Below are positions 8,127-16,368 of a stretch of 64,000 bases of DNA, one piece after another; positions within the stretch are counted from its first letter, which is position 1, and every line of letters starts with the position of its first letter. Origin of the DNA: an uncultured Armatimonadota bacterium (GTDB lineage Bacteria; Armatimonadota; Fimbriimonadia; Fimbriimonadales; Fimbriimonadaceae); contig CAIYLG010000022.1 of the NCBI GenBank assembly GCA_903927025.1, positions 62,001 through 126,000 on the forward strand. Direction: 5' to 3'. The notes below the pieces were generated by a model. It was not told the origin of the DNA and made no database searches. It saw only the letters and a program-made list of their open reading frames with translations. Made by a program: the position numbers and the translations under genes.

Positions 8127-11100
8127 GTTGATGGTGAGTGTCGCCTGAGCGCTGGTCGACTCAAAGCCTGCGGTCAGCAATGCGGTCGTGCTCTGAGTCA
8201 CTTTCACAGTTTTCACGGTGAAGGTCGCCGAGGTCTTACCGACCGGAATGACCACCTTCGCAGGAACACTGGCGTTGCCAGAACTGCAGCTTAGCTGGAT
8301 TGTAAAGCCGCCTGCCGGCGCAGGGCCACTCACTGTCACGGTAGCAGTGGAAGTCTTCCCTCCAGAGACGCTTGTTGGTTTGAGCACCAGTGAAACCAAG
8401 ACCGTTGGTTTGATGTCGAGACTCGTCTTTACAGAGTTCCCGTTGAAGGTTCCGGTGAGTGTGGCTTTTGCTTCCGATCCAATGCTTGATGTTTTAACGG
8501 CGAATGTCGCCGTCATCTTGCCCGAAGGAACCACGACAGATGCGGGCACAACTGCGTTGATTAGACTGCTTGCCAGGAGCACCTTGATGCCGGATGCAGG
8601 GGCGGCGCCAGAAAGCACCACTGTGCCAGTCGCGACGAACCCTCCGGTTATGGGGCTTGGGGCAACGCTGATCGCTTCCAATGTGGGAGGATCGACGGTA
8701 AGGCTTGCCTTCGAACTAACTCCTCCAAAGGTTGCGGTGAGAAGACCGGTTGTCTTCGCAGAGACCCCGTGGGTTTTGATAACAAAGGAGGTGCTTGTAC
8801 TTCCAGATGGAACAGCGACAGAAGCAGGAACGGTAATTGCCGCAGTACTGCTGCTTAAATGAACCGAGGCACCTGCCTTGGGAGCCGTGCCATTTAAGGT
8901 CAATGTGCCGGTCGCGTTCGCACCCCCGCTGACCTCGCTCGGGCTCACGCTAAGCGATGCCAGGGCGAGCGGAACCATGTGAAGAATTGCGGTCTGAGTG
9001 ACTCCCCCAGAACTCGCTGAAATGTCCGCCGTGGCAGCCTTAGTGACCTGCTTCACCGCGATGAGGAAGGAGCCTGATCCGTTTCCTGAGAAGATCTTGA
9101 TCGAAGCCGGCACAACCGCATTCTTGCTGTCGCTTGCCAACGTAACTGTGATTCCAGAAGGTCCGGCAAGTCCGTTCAACTGTGCCACACCTGTCGGCTG
9201 AGTCAGACCCGCGACGGTTGAAGGGTTCAGGACAAGCGAGGAAAGTGAAGCGCCGGTGATGAACAGCTTTCCAGTCACCTGGCCATTAAATGTTGCGACC
9301 ACGTTCACGGAAGTTGCCGAGTCGACACCGGCGGTTTGAGCAGGGAACGAGCCAGTTCGCTGCCCCGGTGCAACAGTGACCGTCGTTGGCACTTGAACTA
9401 GTCCGCTTGCGGGAGCCAGATTGACTACAGTTCCCGCTGGGCTCGCGGGGCCAGTAAGAGTCACCGTTCCCGTGGCTGTGTTTCCACCTACGATCGAGGA
9501 AGGGGTGAATGATACAAGCGATACGGAAGTTGCGTTGACGGTGAGGACCGCGCTCGCCGTTATTCCACTCGCGGTTGCAGAGATTGTCGACTGAGTCGTG
9601 GTGTTGACACCAGTAGTATTGATCGTGAAGTTACCAGTGCTCGCACCTGCCGGAATCGTCAAGCTGGGAGGCACCGAAGCAGATGGATCGCTCGAGGCTA
9701 GAGTTACGACTTCACCACCGGGATTCGCCGGGCCATCTAGCGTCACTAGCCCAGTGAGTGAAGTACCTCCCAGAACGGTGCTCGGACTAAGTGAAACAGA
9801 AGCGGGCGAGGGAGGATCTACCGTCAAGGTTGCTTGAGCAGTGTTTGAACCCTGTGTCCCCGTGATTACCGCGGTCTGGACGACGCTGGTGGTGTTGGTT
9901 GGGATGTTGAAGATGGCTGTGCTCTGACCATTTGGCACGGTCACTGAATTAGGCACAGTCGCAATCGAATTGCTTGATTTGAGGAAGACTTGAAGGCCAC
10001 CGGCACCGGCGGGCCCGCTCAGAGTCACCGTGCCAGAGCTATTCTTGCCACCCAGAATCTTCGGTGGGTTGAGCGTGATTGAAGACAGCTGAATCGGCAG
10101 AATCGTCAGCGTTGCCGAGCGTGGCACTCCCAAAAGGGTGGCCACGATATTGGCATCTGTTTTCGTAGCGACGGGCGAGGTGCTGATGTTGAATGTGGCC
10201 GAAGTCGCATCCTTTGGAATCGTTACCGTGCTGGGCGCAGTAGCGCTAGCAGTACTGCTCGAAATCGACACAACAGCCCCAGAGGGGCCAGCGAGGTTAT
10301 CAAGGGTCAGCGTCGCTACAGAAGGAAGTCCTCCGGGAACCGTGGTTGGATTTAGAGTAATCGACGTAAGGTTCGCGGGCAGGATTGTCAGCGGTGCCGA
10401 CCCCGAACCGCCACCGAAGGACGATGAGATTGTCGCAATCACCAGCTTATCCACAGTCAGGGTTTGTATCGGAAAAGTGGCCATGCTCGAATGCTTTCCG
10501 AGGATGGGAGGCTTGTTTGAGTATTTGTTGGGCGGCAACACGGCGGCGGCATTGTTGCTGGAAATGGACAGCGACACGTCAGATGGACCGATAGGGCCAT
10601 TGAGCACGACGGTTACGGCACTTGGAGAGAGTTCAGGTACCGAAGAAGGGTCGACCGAGACAGAGATCACTTGCGGTGCGGTCACCGTAACGTTTGCCGT
10701 TTGAGAGATGCCTGGGTTCACGCTCAAGGTAAACGTGCTCGTGGTGGTGACTCCGATCGACTGGATGACAAATGACGCCGTCTTTTGGCCCTGAGGCACA
10801 ATGACGTAACTGGGGGCACTGAAGTAGTTCGGGTCAAAATTTAGACCGACATAGGCTCCGCCTGCTGGGGCCTGCTGATTAAGGTCGATCGTTCCGATCG
10901 CAGTTTTGCCAGCAAGGATGCTTGTTGGCGAGATACCAAACTGATCGACATACACGCTTTGAAGTGCGAGCAAGCTGGAAGCGGTTCCAACAAACAGGGC
11001 TCCATTTGCACTTACCGCTGGGGATGAGCTGGCACCAGATACACCGTAAGCAAATATCTGAGCCCCATTGGTGCCGTTAATTGCATATACGTTCCCATCA

Positions 11101-12173
11101 TCTGGTCCCACATACACTGTTCCATCGATGCCGACAACGACGGATGACTCGATAGGCGCACCTGTTGTAAAGAACCAATTCAGAGAGCCCGAGGTGGGAG
11201 AAAAGGAATAGACGTGGTGATCTTCATTTCCCACCACAATGGAGAGGTCCGGAGAGATCGCAGGGGAGGAAGTGACAGGATTGCCCATCAGCGCCGTCCA
11301 CTCCAGCGAACCGTCTGATCGGATTGCGTAGAGGCTGTTATCGTCGCTCCCTATATAGAGCGTTCCCGTGATCCCGTTGAACGCATCGAATCCATACGTG
11401 CTGAATGCAGGCGAAGAAACAATGTGTCCGTTGGTGGGGTAGGTCCATCCGACACTGCCATCCCCTGGATGCAGAGCGTAGAAGTTGCCATTGAACGAGC
11501 CGATGTAGAGGATTCCATCCGGCCCGATTGCAATTGAGGATTTGAAAGCATCCGTACCGTTGTTGGCTGGACTCACGCTCCACTTTTTTGAGCCAGTGTT
11601 GCCATCCAGTGCGGTGACGTATCCATCCCAACTGGCAACGTAAACCGTTCCATCTGACCCGATTGCCGGTGAGGCGTAGAGAGGGCCGGAAGCGGCATAG
11701 GACCAGAGGAGAGCGCCGGTGAGTCCATTGAGCGCATAAACGTTATTGCCACTGGAGGACCCCGTGTTGACCGAACCCACGTACACCACGTTATTCGAGC
11801 TAACCGCCGGAGTCGCCAGTACAGATCCCGTCGTGTTATAAGTCCAGCCAGGCAGACCTGATACACCGTTGAAAGCTCTTACCGCCGTTCCGACACCAAT
11901 GAAGATCGTTCCGTCTGGACCAATCGCCGGAGACGCTGGCAGGTTCACCCCTCCGAGCGCCGTCGTCCATTGAGGGACAGGTAGGGCATTCGCTCCTAAG
12001 GACTGACCCGAACTCTGAGCGTTTCCATGGAACCTGGACCACCCATATGGATTCGACTGCTGGCCGTAAGAGAGGACAAAGACAGTCGAAAGCCACAGAG
12101 CCGCGATAGCTCGAGGTACCCATGTGGAGGTGCGAAACACCGTTTTTGTAAGCGACATTGGTTTCCGGAACAT
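8124..12173 (-). CDS. Exported PQQ-type beta-propeller protein with ten Ig-like repeats
   Basis: 1349 aa. A Sec signal is near the N-terminus (hydrophobic IAALWLSTVFVLSYG; MSLTKTV, at 12158, is an alternative start). Residues about 45-405 contain some eight repeats of the type SPAIGSDGTVYVGS..YALNG.TG...W, the PQQ/BamB-like propeller blade. From about residue 408 to the end there are ten tandem repeats of roughly 92 residues. Each has the pattern SLxPSxVxGGxxxTGTVTLxGPAxxxG, then VPxSVxVPxGxxxxxFxI, then a final TATLTVxP. These look like bacterial Ig/Calx-beta-like sandwiches used as stalks or adhesins. No cell-wall anchor or membrane segment is seen at the C-terminus. The same repeat recurs in the protein at 45939-47570. 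A surface or secreted adhesion/scaffold role is inference. Confidence 0.85.
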   Translation of the reverse strand: MFRKPMSLTKTVFRTSTWVPRAIAALWLSTVFVLSYGQQSNPYGWSRFHGNAQSSGQSLGANALPVPQWTTALGGVNLPASPAIGPDGTIFIGVGTAVRAFNGVSGLPGWTYNTTGSVLATPAVSSNNVVYVGSVNTGSSSGNNVYALNGLTGALLWSYAASGPLYASPAIGSDGTVYVASWDGYVTALDGNTGSKKWSVSPANNGTDAFKSSIAIGPDGILYIGSFNGNFYALHPGDGSVGWTYPTNGHIVSSPAFSTYGFDAFNGITGTLYIGSDDNSLYAIRSDGSLEWTALMGNPVTSSPAISPDLSIVVGNEDHHVYSFSPTSGSLNWFFTTGAPIESSVVVGIDGTVYVGPDDGNVYAINGTNGAQIFAYGVSGASSSPAVSANGALFVGTASSLLALQSVYVDQFGISPTSILAGKTAIGTIDLNQQAPAGGAYVGLNFDPNYFSAPSYVIVPQGQKTASFVIQSIGVTTTSTFTLSVNPGISQTANVTVTAPQVISVSVDPSSVPELSPSAVTVVLNGPIGPSDVSLSISSNNAAAVLPPNKYSNKPPILGKHSSMATFPIQTLTVDKLVIATISSSFGGGSGSAPLTILPANLTSITLNPTTVPGGLPSVATLTLDNLAGPSGAVVSISSSTASATAPSTVTIPKDATSATFNISTSPVATKTDANIVATLLGVPRSATLTILPIQLSSITLNPPKILGGKNSSGTVTLSGPAGAGGLQVFLKSSNSIATVPNSVTVPNGQSTAIFNIPTNTTSVVQTAVITGTQGSNTAQATLTVDPPSPASVSLSPSTVLGGTSLTGLVTLDGPANPGGEVVTLASSDPSASVPPSLTIPAGASTGNFTINTTGVNTTTQSTISATASGITASAVLTVNATSVSLVSFTPSSIVGGNTATGTVTLTGPASPAGTVVNLAPASGLVQVPTTVTVAPGQRTGSFPAQTAGVDSATSVNVVATFNGQVTGKLFITGASLSSLVLNPSTVAGLTQPTGVAQLNGLAGPSGITVTLASDSKNAVVPASIKIFSGNGSGSFLIAVKQVTKAATADISASSGGVTQTAILHMVPLALASLSVSPSEVSGGANATGTLTLNGTAPKAGASVHLSSSTAAITVPASVAVPSGSTSTSFVIKTHGVSAKTTGLLTATFGGVSSKASLTVDPPTLEAISVAPSPITGGFVATGTVVLSGAAPASGIKVLLASSLINAVVPASVVVPSGKMTATFAVKTSSIGSEAKATLTGTFNGNSVKTSLDIKPTVLVSLVLKPTSVSGGKTSTATVTVSGPAPAGGFTIQLSCSSGNASVPAKVVIPVGKTSATFTVKTVKVTQSTTALLTAGFESTSAQATLTIN
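8127..10956 (-). repeat. Ten tandem Ig-like coding repeats (about 92 aa each)
   Basis: The repeat unit is diverged between copies (no long identical DNA blocks seen), so the array is old rather than a recent expansion. Each unit opens with a GG-x-x-x-T-G-T-V-T-L type strand and closes with A-T-L-T-V-x-P. Confidence 0.8.
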
Positions 12174-12260
12174 ACCTTCCCTACCCTACGCTTACAAAAA
12201 ATCAAGCCTACCCGGCGGTTCCAAATCGAATGGGGCTTTTGACATGGTTGGACCTAGATA

Positions 12261-13364
12261 TCAACTGGCTTGACCCCGCGGATTGTCGAGATAGAAGTAG
12301 GCAACCGCGCTCCATTGGTCCTGACGCCAAAAATTGCACCAGCCATCAGGAAGATCGGCCGAAGTCAAATCCGCGGGAGTTTCAAGGGTCATCAGATGGG
12401 TAAAGCCACCGGGGATGCCAGGATCGATCGTCACCGGCGTGAGGGGAACACCCTTTTCAAGAAGGGTAATCACCTTCTCTTTGGACGTGCCCCCAATCGT
12501 CTGAATGGCGACCCGGCAACTTCCCCGGAAGTACACAGGATCGTCCATGTGCAGGCGATAGAACAGGTATTGCCCAGCCTCGGAGTCCGCAACATGGCAT
12601 CCCTGGGTTCGGTTGGAGTAGCACCCTTGTCCCCAGCCGGTACCGATATAGTCTTCCGTTCCGGTGCCGCAAAGCGTCGGCCATTGGTCGCCTTGGAACC
12701 AAATCTTGACTTCCCCCTCACCCCACCAGGCGCCATCGTAACTCGGGTCGGCGATCACACCAGCACAGCATCCCAGGAATCGCCCGGATCCGTGGACCTC
12801 AGGCAAAATAACAAAGTGCTCGCCGAGGACGTTTGGTTTTTCCTCACGCCAGGTCGAGTGAAAGTAGAGCATGTCGGCAGGATGCTCATCACCGACGGTG
12901 AGGTCGATATCGTAAAACAGCAGATTCAACGGAAGTTGCGATTCATTTGTGAGAGTCACCAAGGCGTGTTCGCGAAAAGGCATTGGCACGCAGCAGTTGA
13001 AGCTGCGGCCTTCAGGATTCGAAAACAGGGCATTCTCAAAAACTGCCGTTCGCCCCATCGCCGCCCCAAAGAAGTCGCCGAGCGGGACATCCACGGCGGG
13101 AAGCTCCGCATTATCCCAATACATTCTCAGCCGCAGCTTTTGAAGCATTTCTGGGCTTCGGTCATTGACGGTCATCCAGATCCGGCGCACACAGCCGCTG
13201 CCGTCCATGTCAAGAAGAGTCTTTACCTCGCTAGGCAAAATGCTGTCGAACGGATGGCCCTTTGATCCGTCGTTCTCAGTTCCTCCAGATCCCTGGGCTC
13301 CGGTCGGATTTTCAAAGCTGACCCAGCGGGTTTCAATTAATTTGGGCAATCTGAACAGTTCCAT
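12261..13364 (-). CDS. GH172 (DUF2961) glycoside hydrolase
   Basis: 367 aa, a full-length single DUF2961 domain with no signal peptide, so probably cytoplasmic. GH172 enzymes act on alpha-D-fructofuranosides and alpha-D-arabinofuranosides, and the family is known to form trimer-based assemblies. The sequence keeps WGEGE (E216) and GTGTEDY (E237). These two Glu are 21 residues apart, the same spacing I recall for the catalytic pair E270/E291 of the founding bifidobacterial enzyme. N-terminal FENPTGAQGSGG and the RIWMTV strand are also typical. It is divergent from the GH116 gene (61 bases between starts), so the two are likely expressed together. The substrate here is not determined. Confidence 0.88.
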   Translation of the reverse strand: MELFRLPKLIETRWVSFENPTGAQGSGGTENDGSKGHPFDSILPSEVKTLLDMDGSGCVRRIWMTVNDRSPEMLQKLRLRMYWDNAELPAVDVPLGDFFGAAMGRTAVFENALFSNPEGRSFNCCVPMPFREHALVTLTNESQLPLNLLFYDIDLTVGDEHPADMLYFHSTWREEKPNVLGEHFVILPEVHGSGRFLGCCAGVIADPSYDGAWWGEGEVKIWFQGDQWPTLCGTGTEDYIGTGWGQGCYSNRTQGCHVADSEAGQYLFYRLHMDDPVYFRGSCRVAIQTIGGTSKEKVITLLEKGVPLTPVTIDPGIPGGFTHLMTLETPADLTSADLPDGWCNFWRQDQWSAVAYFYLDNPRGQAS

Positions 13365-13425
13365 TTTGGTTTGCAGGCGAGAGTATCACAGGTAAGGTCA
13401 CACCGTACAGGAATCAACTTCCGCC
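13365..13425. promoter_or_regulatory. Divergent promoter region between GH172 and GH116 genes
   Basis: Only 61 bases separate the two start codons, so both promoters and any shared operator must lie here or inside the coding ends. No clear -35/-10 pair or palindrome stands out by eye. Confidence 0.4.
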
Positions 13426-15939
13426 ATGAATCAGCCACCAATCTCGACATCGTCGTCGACCCGATTTAAAACGTATCAGGGTCCAAATCTGCTCCAAATT
13501 TCCATGCCGATGGGTGGGATTGGGGCTGGCAGCATCTGCCTCAACGGGATTGGAGGGCTCCAGGACTTTTCCATTCGAAATGCCCCTTCGATCTCCGCTC
13601 TGCCCGATGACTGGAACTACACAGATGCCGCATTCGGCGTGATGCGAGACTGCAGAACCGGAACCACCAAGCTTTTGGAGGGTCCCATGCCGGTCGAGCG
13701 AATTTACGATCAGGGTGTGCAGTCCCAAGGGTTCCGTCGCGGCGGGCACGAAGGGCTTCCTCGGTTTTCAGAGGCGACTTTTGAAAGTGCCTATCCATTT
13801 GGCACCGTGCGACTGAGAGATCCAGAATTCCCGGTTGAGGTCAGCGTTGAGGGTTGGAGTCCGTTCGTGCCTCTGGACGATGTTGCCTCCGGGATACCGT
13901 GCTGCATTCTCAACTACCAGTTCTCCAATCCAAGCCCAGACGCCGTTTCAATTGAATTCTCGTTCCATTTGGCTCATCCAGCCCAAGGTGTGTCTGGCGA
14001 ATCTGGCACCCGCAACAGCGTAATTCCAGGCGGTGGCGTAAAGTTCAGCAACGTCGACGACCCAACCGCCACCACCTTTGGAACAGCGGCGCTGATTCTT
14101 AAACACCGGGACACCAGCGTCAAAGCCACGTGGTTCCGTGGAGGATGGTTTGACGGAATCTCGGCACTTTGGACAGAGTTGTCCGAGGGAACGTTTACAG
14201 AAAATGATGGATCGGCGAGCGAAAAAGGAGTCGCAGGGCGCAATGGCGGCTCTGTGATGGTGAAAATTGACCTCTCCCCTGGGGAAAGCACCACCGTTCC
14301 GGTGATCCTGGCCTGGCATTTCCCCAACGCAGAGGGCGTACCAAGTCCGACTCCTTGGCATCCGTTCTACACGACCCAGTGGGCAGACGCGGAGGAGGTG
14401 GCACGATACTCCCTCTGTCACCTGGAACAGTTGGAACTGAGGACGAGGGCTTTTCGTGATGCCTTATTTGGCACGACGATTCCCAATACTGCCATTGACG
14501 CCGTGGCCTCCAATCTCGCGATCTTGAAGTCGCCGACTGTTCTCCGGCAGTCTTCAGGGAATTTGTGGTGCTGGGAAGGGTGCTTCCCAACACGTGGGTC
14601 TTGTCATGGGTCCTGCACCCATGTTTGGAATTACGCACAGGCGATTCCGCACTTGTATCCGGCGCTGGAGCGCACGTTGCGCGAGCAAGAACTGCTCCGA
14701 TCTATGTCTGAGGACGGCCACGTAAATTTCCGGTCGTCGCTGCCAGATGGACCGACCACCCACGACTTCCACGCCGCCGCCGATGGGCAGCTTGGCGGCA
14801 TCATGAAAGTGTATCGAGAGTGGCAAATCTGCGGCGATTTGGATTGGCTTCGCAAGATGTACCCAGCCGCCCAACGAAGCCTAGAATATTGCATCCGCAC
14901 TTGGGACCCCAATGAGCTTGGTGCCCTCTTTGAACCACACCACAACACTTACGACATCGAATTCTGGGGACCGGATGGGATGTGCACCACCATCTACTTA
15001 GGTGCCCTGAGCGCACTTGCAGAGATGGCGGCAGCCTTGGAACACAGTTCTGATGCGGATCGATACACACAACTATCCGACCGTTCCGCAAGCTATCTGG
15101 ACGAAACACTGTTTGACGGCGACTACTACATCCATCGAGTGCAGTGGGACGGCTTAGCAGACTCTAGCTTTCGAGACCTCCTCACCAAATCCGCTCCCTC
15201 AGAAGACGATGAACTCACATCGTTGCTTAGAGCCGAGGGGCCCAAGTATCAGTACGGAACGGGATGTCTTTCTGATGGCGTGATTGGAGCTTGGATGTCT
15301 GATCTTTACGGGATCAAAACCACTTTAAAGGCGACAAATGTTCGTGCTCACCTCCTTGCAATTTATCAGAACAACTTTAAAGCGAGCCTGGCCAATCACG
15401 CGTGCCTTCAGAGGCCCGGATACGCGATAGGTCACGAGCCTGGCCTGTTGCTATGCACTTGGCCCAAGGGTGGGAAGCCGACCCTCCCGTTCGTCTATTC
15501 GGACGAGGTCTGGACGGGGATTGAGTACCAGGTGGCCTCTCATCTAATATCGCACGGCTTTGTTGAAGAAGGAATGACGATCGTGGATGCAGTTCGCAGC
15601 CGCTACGACGGCCGAATCAGGAATCCATTTTGCGAAGTTGAGTGTGGAAACTATTACGCTCGGGCGCTGTCCAGCTTCGCCCTCCTTTCCTCTCTCAGCG
15701 GCTTTCGATATTCTGCGGCGGAGAAATCGCTTTGGCTGGATCCCAAAGTTGTATCCAGCGAATTCAAGACATTTTTCTGCACTGCCACGGGTTGGGGATC
15801 GCTAACCTTGGCGAGCAGCTTTCAAATCAATCTCGCTGAGGGTTACGTTGAACTTGAGAAGGTAGTCATCAATGGCCACGAAATCCCCATCCAAGCGCGG
15901 GCCGTTGCGGGTGAGGTGCTGACAATCCCCCTGTGTTAG
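13426..15939 (+). CDS. GH116 glucosylceramidase-like (GBA2/DUF608) glycosidase
   Basis: 837 aa with the two-domain layout of GH116: an N-terminal beta-sandwich opening with MPMGGIGAGSICLNGIGG (family signature) and a C-terminal (alpha/alpha)6 barrel from about residue 360. The probable nucleophile is E503 in LFEPHHNTYDIEFWG, and the probable acid/base is D617 in CLSDGVIGAWM. Both are placed by resemblance to the characterised bacterial GH116, whose pair is E441/D593. There is no signal peptide. GH116 members cleave beta-glucosides, beta-xylosides or N-acetylglucosaminides, so the exact sugar is open. It is paired head-to-head with GH172, suggesting joint breakdown of one glycan. A small PEGA-like gene follows. 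Confidence 0.88.
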   Translation: MNQPPISTSSSTRFKTYQGPNLLQISMPMGGIGAGSICLNGIGGLQDFSIRNAPSISALPDDWNYTDAAFGVMRDCRTGTTKLLEGPMPVERIYDQGVQSQGFRRGGHEGLPRFSEATFESAYPFGTVRLRDPEFPVEVSVEGWSPFVPLDDVASGIPCCILNYQFSNPSPDAVSIEFSFHLAHPAQGVSGESGTRNSVIPGGGVKFSNVDDPTATTFGTAALILKHRDTSVKATWFRGGWFDGISALWTELSEGTFTENDGSASEKGVAGRNGGSVMVKIDLSPGESTTVPVILAWHFPNAEGVPSPTPWHPFYTTQWADAEEVARYSLCHLEQLELRTRAFRDALFGTTIPNTAIDAVASNLAILKSPTVLRQSSGNLWCWEGCFPTRGSCHGSCTHVWNYAQAIPHLYPALERTLREQELLRSMSEDGHVNFRSSLPDGPTTHDFHAAADGQLGGIMKVYREWQICGDLDWLRKMYPAAQRSLEYCIRTWDPNELGALFEPHHNTYDIEFWGPDGMCTTIYLGALSALAEMAAALEHSSDADRYTQLSDRSASYLDETLFDGDYYIHRVQWDGLADSSFRDLLTKSAPSEDDELTSLLRAEGPKYQYGTGCLSDGVIGAWMSDLYGIKTTLKATNVRAHLLAIYQNNFKASLANHACLQRPGYAIGHEPGLLLCTWPKGGKPTLPFVYSDEVWTGIEYQVASHLISHGFVEEGMTIVDAVRSRYDGRIRNPFCEVECGNYYARALSSFALLSSLSGFRYSAAEKSLWLDPKVVSSEFKTFFCTATGWGSLTLASSFQINLAEGYVELEKVVINGHEIPIQARAVAGEVLTIPLC

Positions 15940-15981
15940 TGAGCAGATACATCTTAGCGCGATAGAAGGTACAACCGTAGA

Positions 15982-16329
15982 GTGGAAGCAGAAACTCAAG
16001 CCGACCAGACTGCCGAGTTAACCGTAGCCAGGAATGCTGACTTCGACATTAAGATGCGAGGGCTGGAGGTCTATGTAGACGGTGAATTTGCCCACGACCT
16101 TGCCTATCCGAAAACGTGGGTGACGAAAATCAAGCCTGGGAAGCACACGGTCAAGGTGAGCAATCACCTCTACAAGGAAAGCATCGAAATCGACGCGGTG
16201 GCGGGTCAGCGTGTGGAACTCCTTGCCGGAAACAGATTCACGGTTGCGGGTGGAATCATGGTTGCGGTGCTCGGGATGGGGCCATACCGAGTGTTTCTAT
16301 CCCAGGTTCCAGCGAACACACGTTCTTAG
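15982..16329 (+). CDS. Small PEGA-like protein
   Basis: 115 aa from a GTG start (the first ATG in frame is 23 codons later, at MRGLEVYV, and is an alternative). The core GLEVYVDGEFAHDL...IKPGKHTVKVSN resembles the PEGA beta-sandwich, a small surface-protein domain. A hydrophobic stretch (VAGGIMVAVLGMG) lies near the end and might be a membrane tail. It has no signal peptide at its front. It lies between GH116 and the DUF1549/DUF1553 gene with short gaps. Function unknown. Confidence 0.6.
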   Translation: MEAETQADQTAELTVARNADFDIKMRGLEVYVDGEFAHDLAYPKTWVTKIKPGKHTVKVSNHLYKESIEIDAVAGQRVELLAGNRFTVAGGIMVAVLGMGPYRVFLSQVPANTRS

Positions 16330-16368
16330 CCTTCAACAAGGGTGGCGGATCGGCGTAAACTAGTCCCA

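Noticed and set aside
8218-8862. 214-codon open frame opposite the Ig-repeat array
   Set aside because: Repetitive composition of the real gene keeps the other strand open; not a gene.
12270-13265. 331-codon open frame on the plus strand inside the GH172 gene
   Set aside because: The opposite strand encodes a clear GH172 protein with both catalytic Glu; the plus-strand translation has no domain.
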